From contig NC_060112.1 in NCBI RefSeq assembly GCF_021155765.1, positions 5,890,001 to 5,954,000 of the forward strand: DNA of 64,000 nucleotides, written 5' to 3'. The position numbers were made by a program, and so were the translations under genes. The notes below the pieces were generated by a model that saw only the letters and a program-made list of their open reading frames with translations, had not been told where the DNA came from and made no database searches. Positions 1 through 12,577 of the stretch are shown here, in pieces (position 1 is the stretch's first letter; each line of letters starts with the position of its first letter). Origin of the DNA: Diprion similis (taxonomy: Eukaryota > Arthropoda > Insecta > Hymenoptera > Diprionidae).

Positions 1-3000
1 TTGGAGCCGAAAATTTCTGGTCTCCGAATTGATTTGTATGACCGTTTCTTGGCTAATTGGAACCCCAGGAACTCAAAAAACACATTCAAAAAAGCGTAGG
101 ACCAACACCAGAGAAATGACGATGGAAATCTACAGTTTTTTGCCTGTAACTTTTGATCCGTTGCTCGCAGCGTATTGGGACTGCGCTCAATCGATTTCTC
201 TCGCAAAATTACGTCGGAATAGTGCCCGAAAGAATTAATTGCAGCACTTTTCAAAGTCGTCGAAATTTTCGCCAAAAATCCAAAGGGGTTAGCCTTACTT
301 TTTTTGCGATATTTGGAGCCGAAAATTTCTGGTCTCCGAAATGATTCGTATGACCGTTTCTTGGCTAAACGGAACCCCAGGAACTCAAAAAACACATTAT
401 AAAAAGCGTAGGACCAACAGCAGAGAAATGACGATGGAAATCTGCAGTTTTTTGCGTGTAACTTTTGATCCGTTGCTCGCAGCGTATTGGGACTGCGCTC
501 AATCGATTTCTCTCGCAAATTTACGTCGGAATAGTGCCCTAAAAAATTAATTGCAGCACTTTTCAAAGTCGTCGAAATTTTCGCCAAAAATCCAAAGGGG
601 TTAGCCTTACTTTTTTTGCGATTTTTGGAGCCGAAAATTTCTGGTCTCCGAATTGATTCGTATAACCGTTTCTTGGCTAAACGGAACCCCAGGAACTCAA
701 AAAACACATTAGAAAAAGCGTAAGACCAACAGCAGAGAAATGACGATGGAAATCTGCAGTTTTTTGGCTGTAACTTTTGATCCGTTGCTCGCAGCGTATT
801 GGGACTGCGCTCAATCGATTTCTCTCGCAAAATTACGTCGGAATAGTGCCCTAAAGAATTAATTGCAGCACTTTTCAAAGTCGTCGAAATTTTCGCCAAA
901 AATCCAAAGGGGTTAGCCTTACTTTTTTTGCGACTTTTGGAGCCGAAAATTTCTGGTCTCCGAATTGATTTGTATGACCGTTTCTTGGCTAATTGGAACC
1001 CCAGGAACTCAAAAAACACATTAGAAAAAGCGTAGGACCAACAGCAGAGAAATGACGATGGAAATCTGCAGTTTTTTGCCTGTAACTTTTGATCCGTTGC
1101 TCGCAGCGTATTGGGACTGCGCTCAATCGATTTCTCTCGCAAAATTACGTCGGAATAGTGCCCCAAAGAATCGATTGCAGCACTTTTCAAAGTCGTCGAA
1201 ATTTTCGCCAAAAATCCAAAGGGGTTAGCCTTCCTTTTTTTTCGATTTTTGGAGCCGAAAATTTCTGGTCTCCGAATTGATTTGTATGGCCGTTTCTTGG
1301 CTAATTGGAACCCCAGGAACTCAAAAAACACATTCAAAAAAGCGTAGGACCAACAGCAGAGAAATGACGATAGAAATCTACAGTTTTTGCCTGTAACTTT
1401 TGATCCGTTGCTCGCAGCGTATTGGGACTGCGCTCAATCGATTTCTCTCGCAAAATTACGTCGGAATAGTGCCCTAAAGAATTAATTGCAGCACTTTTCA
1501 AAGTCGTCGAAATTTTCGCCAAAAATCCAAAGGGGTTAGCCTTACTTTTTTTGCGATTTTTGGAGCCGAAAATTTCTGGTCTCCGAATTGATTTGTATGA
1601 CCGTTTCTTGGCTAAACGGAACCCCAGGAACTCAAAAAACAAATTAGAAAAAGCGTACGACCAACAGCAGAGAAATGACGATGGAAATCTGCAGTTTTTT
1701 GGCTGTAACTTTTGATCCGTTGCTCGCAGCGTATTGGGACTGCGCTCAATCGATTTCTCTCGCAAAATTACGTCGGAATAGTGCCCTAAAGAATTAATAG
1801 CAGCACTTTTCAAAGTCGTCGAAATTTTCGCCAAAAATCCAAAGGGGTTAGCCTTACTTTTTTTGCGATTTTTGGAGCCGAAAATTTCTGGTCTCCGAAT
1901 TGATTTGTATGACCGTTTCCTGGCTAATTGGAACCCCAGGAACTCAAAAAACACATTAGAAAAAGCGTAGGACCAACAGCAGAGAAATGACGATGGAAAT
2001 CTGCAGTTTTTTGCCTGTAACTTTTGATCCATTGCTCGCAGCGTATTGGGACTGCGCTCAATCGATTTCTCTCGCAAAATTACGTCGGAATAGTGCCCCA
2101 AAGAATTGATTGCAGCACTTTTCAAAGTCGTCGAAATTTTCGCCAAAAATCCAAAGGGGTTAGCCTTACTTTTTTTGCGATTTTTGGAGCCGAAAATTTC
2201 TGGTCTCCGAATTGATTTGTATGACCGTTTCTTGGCTAATTGGAACCCCAGGAACTCAAAAAACACATTCAAAAAAGCGTAGGACCAACAGCAGAGAAAT
2301 AACGATAGAAATCTACAGTTTTTTGCCTGTAACTTTTCATCCGTTGCTCGCAGCGTATTGGGACTGCGCTCAATCGATTTCTCTCGCAAAATTACGTCGG
2401 AATAGTACCCTAAAGAATTAATTGCAGCACTTTTTAAAGTCGTCGAAATTTTCGCCAAAAATCCAAAGGGGTTAGCCTTACTTTTTTTGCGATTTTTGGA
2501 GCCGAAAATTCCTGGCCTCCGAATTGATTTGTATGACCGTTTCTTGGCTAAACGGAACCCCAGGAACTCAAAAAACACATTAGAAAAAGCGTAAGACCAA
2601 CAGCAGAGAAATGACGATGGAAATCTGCAGTTTTTTGGCTGTAACTTTTGATCCGTTGCTCGCAGCGTATTGGGACTGCGCTCAATCGATTTCTCTCGCA
2701 AAATTACGTCGGAATAGTGCCCTAAAGAATTAATTGCAGCACTTTCAAAAGTCGTCGAAATTTTCGCCAAAAATCCAAAGGGGTTAGCCTTACTTTTTTT
2801 GCGATTTTTGGAGCCGAAAATTTCTGGTCTCCGAATTGATTTGTACGACCGTTTCTTGGCTAATTGGAACCCCAGGAACTCAAAAAACACATTAGAAAAA
2901 GCGTAAGACCAACAGCAGAGAAATGACGATGGAAATCTGCAGTTTTTTGGCTGTAACTTTCGATCCGTTGCTCGCAGCGTATTGGGACTGCGCTCAATCG

Positions 3001-3025
3001 ATTTCTCTCGCAAAATTACGTCGAC
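1..3025. repeat. 312-bp satellite array, about 9.7 monomers
   Basis: The motif TTGGAGCCGAAAATT recurs at 1, 313, 625, 937, 1249, 1560, 1872, 2184, 2496 and 2808, giving a 312-bp period with one 1-bp deletion in the fifth monomer (a T run near 1385). Monomers are very similar. Three diagnostic sites sort them into types: AATTGG or AAACGG after TTGGCT; CATTCAAAA or CATTAGAAA; and TTGCCTG or TTGGCTG. Because 312 is divisible by 3, one minus-strand frame stays open over several monomers. The array begins before the window. Function is unknown; it is probably non-coding satellite DNA. Confidence 0.97.
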
Positions 3026-3330
3026 GTAACATTCGAATGAATTGATTGCAGCGTTTTTCTAAGTCAACAAAAAATGGACGCCAGATATAACCGGAAAATG
3101 AATACTTCTCACTAGATCAGAATTATTCGACTCAGAATTGAGTCAACTAACCTCTTGTGAACTGATTGGACTCCAAGGAATTAAGAACGGGCATCAGAAA
3201 TATCGTAGAACCATCAGCTGAAAAATCACCATCGAAGTCTTTCGATTTACGGTCTTAACTCTGATGCTCTGTTTCCAATGAGTTCAAACTACACGTAACC
3301 AAGCGTTTTTCTATTGACAAACTTATGAAT
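3026..3330. repeat. Decayed satellite monomer at array edge
   Basis: After the last clean monomer breaks at about 3025 the sequence still aligns loosely to the satellite. GAATTGATTGCAGC is followed by a diverged AAGTCAAC, then at 3160-3245 come matches to the monomer's GGAACCCCAGGAACTC and GACCAACAGCAGAGAAATG segments. Similarity fades by about 3330. This looks like an old monomer left behind at the edge of a homogenised array. Confidence 0.7.
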
Positions 3331-3737
3331 AAAGTCCAAAGGACATTCTTTCCCTACTCGAAAATCGCGCTGCAAGGGCGTTTCAGAGACCATAGCATTA
3401 TCCTATTGACTAAGGTATAAGAATTATAAAACTTGCACAGTTAAAATTTAAGTCATGGGTGCTCAACGTAAAAAACTGTGCAATTAATAGTTTCCAAATT
3501 AGATGTATTAAAATATTACAAGTTTCTTATATTCTGTAAATACAATACCTGAAAATTGGGTTGTAAAATTATTTTCTCTAACAACTAATGCAACAATCGA
3601 TCATTGTCGGTTGCCTTCAAATACTCCTTACCTGTCATTATTCAATGTTCAATTTTACTATCTAGAATACCATATTCAATTACGTCAATCAAGGTATCTC
3701 AGTTACCAAATCACAGATATTTACGTAAAACTTGTGC

Positions 3738-6700
3738 TTATAAAGTTGTTGATGTTACAGCATTAAGTCCATGGATCAGAATTGTTGGTGGTAAGTTCGT
3801 TGTCAACAAAGACAGCGAATGAAGGTACTGGGGGTAGATTTCTTTCTCGTCTCTGGTGCTGGAGTCAGGTGGTGGCGGAAGGTAAATAAAAACTACTGCC
3901 GTGTTTGCTGAATTTTGCCGTATCAGCTTGTTGACACTGGAAAGTGATTAGATTTTAGTGCTATTATTTCTGGTGTATGAACAACAGTTGGAATGATTGT
4001 TCAAAATAATAAATCAAGTGTATTATAATCAACACTTCAAAGAAAATATGATTGTGCTATTGCATCATGTGATTCATTTTGTTCTAGTTCAAACCTGGAT
4101 AAGTAAGATTCGGGTATATTGTTGGCCACGCCTTCCCTTTGATCCATGGTAGACGGATAGTCGCTGTCAGATGATTGAAACCCTGCCGAACCATTACTCT
4201 GCAATTCGTCAAGTAGCCTTGACCATTCCAAGACTTGGTTTATGGATGCTGAAATACGTAACATGTTCAAAAGTTCTCTCAATTTACGCTCGTTCAGTGA
4301 GTTCGGAAACTCGCTCGATGTTGATCCAAATGATTCAGCCACGTTCAAAATTGAGTGGTTCTGCATTGTTTCACAATGAAACACTCTGAGGTGTAAGTTT
4401 TTCCACACCGGCACCATGTTGATTATGCAGGCCAACTGCAGCATGAACAAAGACGAAGTGTCGAAAGGATCTTGGTCGGATGGTTGCAAGAAATTCACTG
4501 GCCAGACATCGATGTATTTCAAATTCGAACTTCTGTAAAAAGGTATAACAATCGTAAAAGGTGAATGAAATAAGTGAGACAGCGAAACAAATTTCACAGT
4601 GCAAAGACTCTGTGGTTACTCACTTGTTGATACTTGATTTGTCTAGCAAATGGAAGCTTCTGCAGAGGCATAAGTTTTTCTTCATTTTGAGGACATCAAG
4701 ACACATTTTAACATATTGTACTTGATCAACAGTTCTCTCGGTGCCCATGTCTCTGAGTGGGAATACTTTAACAGTAGTCGATGCAACAGAGCTGTCAAAC
4801 ATGGATGTGGCGTATTGCGAGTTTTGAAAAAAATCCCGAGGCTCTTCCTGGTCATAAAATCCGAGTATAATCGTGTTCGGTTTCATGGCCCCCATACCTG
4901 AGAGGCGAATGAGCTGATGCAATCCTTCGCGAACACTCGGCGCAATGGTCAATTCTATAAATGCCTTAACTTTCATGTGATCGACTAGGCTCAACCAGTG
5001 CGGATATTCTTCTATTGTCGGGTCGGTCCTCTGTGCGAAGAATTGTCCAACTTTAACGTGTCCGATGACATATAAACCTCCCTTTTTCAAATCGTTTACA
5101 AAATCGATCAGTGGACAGGCCGACCTTGGCGAGGCTATCATCAAGAGCATTTGAGGACGCCAAAACTTGACGTGATCCTTGCGCGAGTCCAACATCAATA
5201 AGTACTTTCTGACTTGGTGGAATATGAGAGCCTGCGATATGCTGCCCCATGGTGCGTTTTTGCTGGGAGAGAACAGGTGCAGTACTATGACTAAAATTAA
5301 ACAAAGTATTATACTGCTTGACGCGTAGATGCTGTTTATCACAAACATCATTATCAATGTTCCCAAGAGTCCTACGGTAGCGGTATACCAGGTAAAATAG
5401 TTGAAAGTTGGCCTGAAAGCGAAATATATGGATTGAAATTAAAATTTAGATAAACAGGAAAAATAGAAAATAACATTTCATTTGATTTTACCTAAAGTTT
5501 GGAGCACTGGCTAGCTCAAGTCCCAAGCACGCCAAGTTGGTTGCCAAATAGCTAAGCAAGAAGAGGACTGAATTAATCTGGGCAATTGTATTCAGCGATC
5601 CAACGAGCAGAATAATTTGGACCAAAAGCCAGGAGGTGAGAACGGCACTGATCGGATTTCCATGCCACGTTCCGTACAAAATATAATTCAAACCCGAACC
5701 TAGAAAGAGTTTTCCAATTGATGAATGCCGTATTCTTCATCACTGTGAATATAATCTTATTTCTCACCAAAAACATTGTCCTTTGCCAGTGCTTCCAACA
5801 CTCTGCTCGAACCAATCAAGTTACTCAGTCCAGCACTGAATGTGGCGGTCAAAATACCGATCGCTACAAATGGCGGCCAGAGATTGATGGGCATTAGATA
5901 AATAAAATTGTTTTGCAATAAAAATCTACTGCTCGTCGCGGCAGTAAGTATTGACAGCAAGATGTAGCATATAAATGTGAACAACACTGCAGATAAGGTT
6001 CCCCTTGGTATATTTTTCGCCGGATTTTTCAGTTCACCTTAGGACACATAATCTGGTATTAGAAGTATTTTTAGTGTAAAAAAAGAACGCATTTTTCACT
6101 TGGCATTCAGTTATTGTGTTCTTGTTTCACATAATCACAACGAGAAAAACTCTTTTATTACCACTCATGTTCGCTCCAGCCATTATTCCTGTTACTCCAC
6201 TGAATAACACACCAAAAACACTTGCAAAGTCAACGACTTTACCATTACTTGTGTAATCAGCCGTGTAATTGGTATAAAGATTTTCTATCAAGGTGGTAGA
6301 GAGCAGACCTGTGTACGTTCCATTTACGTGATATGTAGCATTTTGAACCAGGGTATTTGCAGCTGGTATTGGCACCTAAAAACCGGCTAAGTCAATGACT
6401 GGTAATGATAAAATTTAATTAAAGGCAAAAAACGATATAAATTTTTTTTATAAGATAGAATTTAGAATAGTAAATCTATTCCATAGCAACGCATTACTAA
6501 ACTTTGTACTATTAACAAATATCAAGCGATACTACAAAAAAGCTAATTAGCATTCAAAGCAAGCCTGTTTGAAATATTCACATTGTTTGTGAACCAATTG
6601 CATGCAGTATATGGAATAATCATTAATGAATATAATAAATTCAAGTTTATGCTCTATATTATACTAACGGATAAATAATGAAAGTATATTTTTCTGAATA

Positions 6701-8444
6701 ATTCGATGATCTGATACATTCAACTTCTCTTTCCTCTTAGCCAAACTACTAATATTAAACTTAAATTAAGTGAGCTATATCAACATAAATTATTTGGGCC
6801 GTCCCACATTTTGTATTACAGTTCTTGTTGGCATACATACTAAATGTCAGGACGACTATTGACTCATGCACTGGGGGAGCCTAAAACAATTTCTGTACCA
6901 AGATCACAGTTGTAGCCCGTTCAAATTTACTCGTACATTTTTGAGACATGATTGAGATGAAGCGTCATTTGAATGACAACTCACCTTTGCATTAAGCCTG
7001 TATGTCTGTGAGATCTTGTCGAATCTCAGGCTTATTGTAGCCTTTTTCCATGTCGGAATTTATGATCATAAGACATGCAGTCTTCGATGCTATTTCCAAC
7101 GCAAACTGTGAACGAAATAGAAAACATTGTATGCTACGCCAATGTTTTCCTAGATATTGAAAATATTTGTTTGTTTAAAATTTGAATGTTGTAAAAAATA
7201 TTTTTAGTTTACAACAATTTCTCAATGTCAACACCCAGTGATTTGCAATTAATAAATAACAACCGACATTATTGCTTGCTTATTTTTTGAGCTTAACTGA
7301 TCATTGATTGAATAATAAACATGGAATGTCCAAGACTGTAAGCAATATAGGATGGCAATAACGGGTATGTATAGTACCAAGAAGCTTGTGGATCAGCAGG
7401 CTTGCTTTGAAGCGTGTCAAAAAATTGGCAACAGATTTAATTGAATAAGTATTCCAAAGAGAAAAATAAACTGTTCTAACGTAATGCTAAATCAATTCAA
7501 AAATTTACCTCACTTTGACCTTGTGCGAAAAAACTGATGAATACACTGCCCAGACAAATGCAGACAATGGCTAATATGACCGCACTTGTTTTTGCAAACA
7601 TAGTTGCACCGATCAAACAGACAAATAAGTTTGCAGTATTCACAACAGAACAATACAGAAATCTCCACCATCTGCCATCTGGTAAAATAGGATTCTGGCC
7701 AATCAGGTAACCCGAGGGTCCGAAATTTTCCACTAAACCTTCGGCGAACCCAGATATACAAAGTGCACTGGAAACGATATTCGCCATGAAGAACAGAGTC
7801 CCAATTGAACCGCCAAACTCTGGACCCAGTGTTCTGCTGATCATGACTGATCAAGAGAATTGGAAAAGTAATAGCTGCTAAATTGTACTACACGAACATT
7901 GGTCGGCAATGCTTTGATCTTGAAGACATAAATTATTCTACAGGCAAGGATACAATACGCTCCACCCCCCTCAACGGCACCATTTGTTGAAATTGCGCAA
8001 ACAGAGGCGACTGTGAAGACTAAAATTCCATACGCAATGACAAATTGAGTAAGCGTAACGAGTAGACCAGCATTTCCAACAATGTAGCCTGAAAATTCAA
8101 GGCAAACAATTGAAACCAGATAGATGCGCTTGGAAATCATTTGACAAGTATTTCGATATTGTGTGGAAAATTTTACCTATTCGGATAAATACCAAGGCAC
8201 TGAACATGGAGAGGGTGACAGGGCTGAAAACACCGGCAAAGGTACCCAGGGTCCGACCTGGCTGCGGACCCAAAGTTCCAAATTCCACATACCCATCGCT
8301 CACAGTTTGAGATGATCTTCCAAAACTGAAAAGTCCACCGAGCCTCTGGAAAATTCCCCTTCCCGTAATAAGGGGAAGTTTCTCATTTTTCCCATGAATA
8401 TTTACTGTGTCTGAGTTCGTTGACCCTGTTTCCGGGGCCAGCAT
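3738..8444 (-). CDS. SLC12A9: SLC12A9-type cation-chloride cotransporter, 952 aa
   Basis: Coding exons 8177-8444, 7954-8088, 7509-7846, 6162-6375, 5768-6037, 5492-5699, 4624-5412, 4095-4532 and 3738-3936 join with GT-AG introns and consistent phases into 952 codons; human SLC12A9 is of similar length (about 914 aa). Seen: a short cytosolic N-terminus, VFIRIG at the first membrane segment, [13 protein letters not shown] and [15 protein letters not shown] (about 130-150), an extracellular loop with several N-x-T sites in exon 4, [13 protein letters not shown], then a long C-terminal domain with [33 protein letters not shown] and [12 protein letters not shown]. These C-terminal motifs are typical of the SLC12A9 branch rather than NKCC or KCC. 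Family members act in electroneutral cation-chloride transport; the substrate of SLC12A9 proteins is not settled. The last exon ends in [17 protein letters not shown], matching the family's conserved tail. A short uORF overlaps the start codon. Confidence 0.93.
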
Positions 8445-8451
8445 TTTCCAT
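8383..8451 (-). promoter_or_regulatory. Overlapping uORF at SLC12A9 start
   Basis: An ATG at 8451-8449, with G at position +4, lies 7 nt upstream of the SLC12A9 start and in another frame. It opens 22 codons and ends inside the first coding exon. If both ATGs are in the mRNA, scanning ribosomes would meet this one first, which could lower translation of the main frame. This is an inference from sequence only. Confidence 0.4.
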
Positions 8452-9678
8452 ACGCTTTACCTTCAACGAAAAACATTCCATCATTTATTTATTGCTTGTA
8501 TACCACAAAGACTTACGATATACAGATGTGAGCTCATATGTCAGATATTTGAATAAAGAACAGTAAACAAACTATAATATACCTGAGGATTCCGAATAGT
8601 TGTTAATCGTACGTTAATTCATGGATTTTCTTTTGTCCTTTTCATAGGATAAAACAAGTGCATCAGTCAAGATTCAAGGTTTACAAGTGCGATTGAGTAA
8701 CGGTCGTAAGTGGTTGAGAATTTATACTGTCAAACCGTCCTACATCAATCCTCGAGATAACGTGGGAATGCAACTGATCGCGGATGGGTGAAAACAAAGT
8801 ACAAGTATATAAAAGAAAGAAACGCTCTTCCTAAATATCATCGAAATTAAATATGTATCCTATTACAGATATATTTATTCACACGTGGAAGGCTGCTCAA
8901 ATCGTTTGCTCAATTTAATACGGATACTTTTTTCACAAGCCTGACATTTGACAGACCGCCAGATCACCAGAGCAGAAACATGACACACCGACTAACTGGT
9001 CACAGTTTCCTAGGTTCTGATTGTACCGTTGACCCTACCTTTCACCCGTCTGACTCATTAAGAGAATGTTATAGTCAGTTTTTACCGACCGCGTTAAATG
9101 TTACTTGTTTTGATGATCATCAAAGCCTGCGCATTACCGATGTAAAAATATCTAAATGCAATGCCAAATACAACTATCGAAAAAAAGTTTCGTTTCACGC
9201 GATACTGATGCCAAGAAATGTATTCCTGTAATTGAATTACCACAATACAGGAACACATTTCCGGGCCTTATTAGTTTCACATGAAACAAAAAAGTTTTTC
9301 GATCGGTAAAAACTGATCATAGTACTACACCCCCGAACATCTGACAGATTTCCTTCTTTACTGACCGATAAACCACAGATATTGACAGGTTTTTCTTTGT
9401 ATTTATATTTATCCGTAAATCGTAAAATGAATAAATACATATTAAAAATATTAGGCATTTCTTTATTCATTGAATTCCAATAATTTTAAACTTTATTCTC
9501 CCCTAAGATAAAAAATACTTATATTAACTGACATAATTTATTCCCGATTGATGAGTACCGTAAGAAATAGAAATTTCTTGACGCGAGTTCCAAGGTACAG
9601 GTTGCATATCTACGAAATTTGAAACGAGCGAATCTGATTGATGTATCAGGAAAAATTTTATATATGTACATTTATTCA
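8452..9678. other. Spacer upstream of SLC12A9 and downstream of Bud13
   Basis: No gene is supported here. The part next to 8452 should hold the 5' UTR and promoter of SLC12A9, and the far end the 3' UTR of Bud13. A dispersed repeat lies at about 9177-9242, beside a short inverted pair (TATTCCTGT / ACAGGAACA, about 9219-9256). The remainder is AT-rich with only short unsupported frames. Confidence 0.5.
9177..9242. repeat. Dispersed repeat copy 1
   Basis: This stretch shares a near-identical core, AAATGTATTCCTGT followed by ATTGAATTACCAC, and a weaker upstream match (AAAAAAGTT, then ACGCGA) with 50648-50712. The two copies are 41 kb apart in unrelated intergenic contexts, so they are probably fragments of one interspersed element. 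The family is not recognised. Confidence 0.6.
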
Positions 9679-12124
9679 CTACATGTCAGCGGTACTCCAT
9701 TTATATGCTTCTTCCTGTACTGCCTTCCTCGCATTTTGTGCATCGAACCACTTCTTCTCATAACCGTTACTCCGATCTACACCATCCCAACGATATCCTG
9801 GTCGAATGCCAAAACGATTGGGCATGAAGGGTCCTTGGTACTTCGGTTTTTCTGAAATTTCATATTCAGAATAATTGGGTTTAGACTGCTATCTAAAATA
9901 CGATTGCATTTGGCACAGATGTGTCATTTTTTCTTTCAATACCTGGCTCCTGTTTTCCCTCTTTAATCTGCTTCCGTTTTATGTAAGCTAGCATTGGATC
10001 CCCTTCTCTTTCCTGTGCTTTGAGTTCTCGCTCCAAATCCGCGTCGTCCGCGTACCTCGCCAGGGGTTTACTCATCTCGTACAAATCTCTGTCCAGCTTT
10101 TCTTTGTGGTCCTCAACTTGCTTCAAACTATAAATAAGATTGTATGCGTTAATTGAAGGTTCTAAGGTTACTTAGGTAATGTAAAAACTTATAAACTCAA
10201 ATATTTGCGTAGACAACGATAATACGTAGCTCAGTAAATATGATGTGGTCATAATATCAACATATCCACAGAAAAACATACCCTCTTCCCCACTGAGCAT
10301 ATTTATCCTCCAATTCTTTTCGCTTTTCATCCTTCGCTTCTTTGTCGCGTCTTTCTGCTGCAAAGTCTCGTTTTCTCCCAGTTTTACGATCACGAAAGAT
10401 TGGAGCCTGCCCAAAACCAGTTGTCTCCTCACTCATCTGAGAATAAAAATTCGTATCTTTGTCAGATAATAAAGATCTCGAATCATTCTAGTACAAATTT
10501 ATTAAATTATCGAATAAGAAAAGCAATTTGCAATGCAATGGAGAGATCATGTCAAAATCAATAGGCACCTCTTGATAATTTTTAGTAGTGTTTTGTAAAG
10601 GCTTGGACTCTGGATCCAAATCTTCAAGATTCGTTTGAGCCTCCCTAGGTGGACTCAAATCAGGTGTCGAATCATCTTCATCCTTTCTGGAATGCTTATT
10701 TGCGCCTCTTTTTTTGCTATTTCGTTGCCTATCCCGAGGTGATAATGACCGTTCTTTATCACCCTCCTTTCTTCTCCTGCTGGTCAATTTCGTTCTGTCT
10801 TTTCTCGACTGTCGATTACTTCTCTCATGTTCTAATGAATTACTCCTATTTCTACGCTTCTCTAATTTGTAATCATCTTTTCCTCTAGATCGTGAAGAAT
10901 CAAAACCTACAGATGGAGATGCTTTAGAAGTCCTATTGTCATACTTATCATGTCGTGAACTTCGGAACGAATTTTCATGTGTTTTCGAATGTTTACTACT
11001 AGAATCAAGTCTTTCAGCCTTTGAATGTCTGGGTGGGCTAAGATCTGAGTCTGAGACTTTTCTGACCCTCCGAGGCACACTTAAGTCATTGTCCTCAGAA
11101 TTCGGCGAGACAGCGCTGCGTCGTTTTTTGGTTGATTTTCTGTGACTATATTCATCCAAATTAGAGTTCCTCTGGACTCTTCGAGGTGGGCTGCAGTCAC
11201 TGTCCTCAGAGTTGGAAAGATTTTCAACCCGCGGTTTCTTCTTAGAAGATTTCTTGCACCTAGTTTCGTCTGAATCAGAATTTTTTCTGGCCCTGCGAGG
11301 TGGACTAATGTCGCTGTTTTCAGAACCTGAGGAATTTCTTGCAGGACTGGAAACTGCTCGTCTTTGTTTTTTTTTGAAAGATTTCCTACGGCGACTGGAC
11401 TCTTCCAAGTCATCGTTTTTTTCTACTCTCCGAGGTGGACTGAAGTCAATGTCCTCCAAAGCAGGCGGCTTTTCATTCGGGTTAGAAACAGAACATTGAC
11501 GGCGTTTCTTCGAAGATAATGTCTTACGGCCAGGTTCTTCCTGATCTGAATCATTTCTTTGCCTCAGAGGTGGTCTCCCTTTACCATCGTCAGAAGGAGA
11601 ACGATTTCTGGGGTTGGAAGCAGGTATTCTACTTGACTGGCTTGTCGCCTCAGATATCTTCTCATTTCTGTCGATGCTCGTCACAGTTATATCTCCATCA
11701 ATGTCGTCTGTTATAATTTTCCACCTTTTCTTGTCGGAGAAATCAACCGGACCACGTTCGTCGACAATACCAGCGATTTGTGGTCCATCTTCCGTATTGT
11801 TGTAAATGTCGAATTCGCCATCTTCAATTGCTCTCATATTTTTGAGATCAATGTCATCATCAATAATTGTAACACTGGAGAAAGTAAACCAAAATGAATG
11901 GATATTATTGCGCAATCGATTTTAAAATCGTGGTAATTCTATTTGGGGTTATTGCGACCTAACCTAATAATAAGCGCATTATTGCTTGATCAAACAGTCA
12001 TACAAGATAACACTTACGTTTGAGACCCGATTTTGGGTTTCTTTTTTTTAATCTTCTTTTTATCCTTGCCGGATGATAGGTATTTCTTCAAATACTCTTT
12101 CTGATTTATCATTTTCTTATCCAT
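9679..12124 (-). CDS. Bud13: Bud13, RES-complex splicing factor, 641 aa
   Basis: Coding exons 12018-12124, 10569-11874, 10282-10436, 9943-10127 and 9679-9851 give 641 codons, close to the human protein (about 619 aa). The N-terminus, [16 protein letters not shown], is typical of the family. Exon 2 is a low-complexity arginine/serine-rich region with repeated S-P-P-R units (about residues 130-450). The conserved C-terminal Bud13 domain follows: [59 protein letters not shown] and the ending AYKWSTADM. Bud13 is a subunit of the RES complex (Bud13, Snu17, Pml1) of the activated spliceosome and helps splice and retain pre-mRNA in the nucleus. The exon 2 donor (GAG|GTGCCT) is weak, but it is the one that restores the frame to exon 3. 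An inverted-repeat element lies about 100 bp upstream. Confidence 0.95.
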
Positions 12125-12230
12125 CGTTTAGCGCGCATAACCTTACAGTTTGTTTTCATCTATACCTATTCATATCGTAGCTCGGCCTGTTCGCCAGGCA
12201 GAAGCCGTAATCACAGACAACGCCGTAATA

Positions 12231-12577
12231 AAGCTGCTTTTTCACGTGCAGCAAACAGCTGGATGCAGCGGCATCAAAATGCTCTCATTGGCTGCTTGAT
12301 ACTTTCGAGGTGTAGTGCGAGGGGGGGTCCTACTGTGTGCAGCAAATTCATGATTTGGTGTTTTCATCAGCATCTTGCTGTATTCATACACGGAAATTAC
12401 TGTTCGAAGTAGATATGAAACTACTTTATACTGAGTGTGACCTTTCTACGGCAGTTGGTTTTGCTGCATACAGCAGAAGTCCTCACACCACGTATGTATG
12501 TATGTACCTACCAAGCAGCCAATGAGAGCATTTTGCTGTACTGCATCCAGCGTTTGCGGCACGTGAAAATGCGGCTT
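12231..12577. mobile_element. Inverted-repeat element (MITE-like) upstream of Bud13
   Basis: Left arm 12231-12300 and right arm 12512-12577 are reverse complements over about 67 bp with few mismatches. Shared words include TTTTCACGTGC, GCTGGATGCAG and AAAATGCTCTCATTGGCTGC. The central part of about 210 bp carries no supported frame. This fits a short non-autonomous DNA transposon. No clear target duplication could be fixed: the edges read TAATAAAGC and GGCTTAAG. It begins 107 bp upstream of the Bud13 start codon, so it forms part of that promoter region. Confidence 0.8.

Noticed and set aside
1334-3013. 559-codon minus-strand open frame over the satellite, with a 104-residue repeat
   Set aside because: It exists because the 312-bp period is a multiple of three. 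It opens with TTG rather than ATG, ends at a 1-bp indel, and the repeated residues match no protein family I know. Translation data would be needed to revive it.
3604-3822. Plus-strand frame of 72 codons
   Set aside because: Lies antisense to the last SLC12A9 exon, which has family-level support.
8980-9231. Plus-strand frame of 83 codons
   Set aside because: No motif, no splice partners, and its end overlaps a dispersed repeat.
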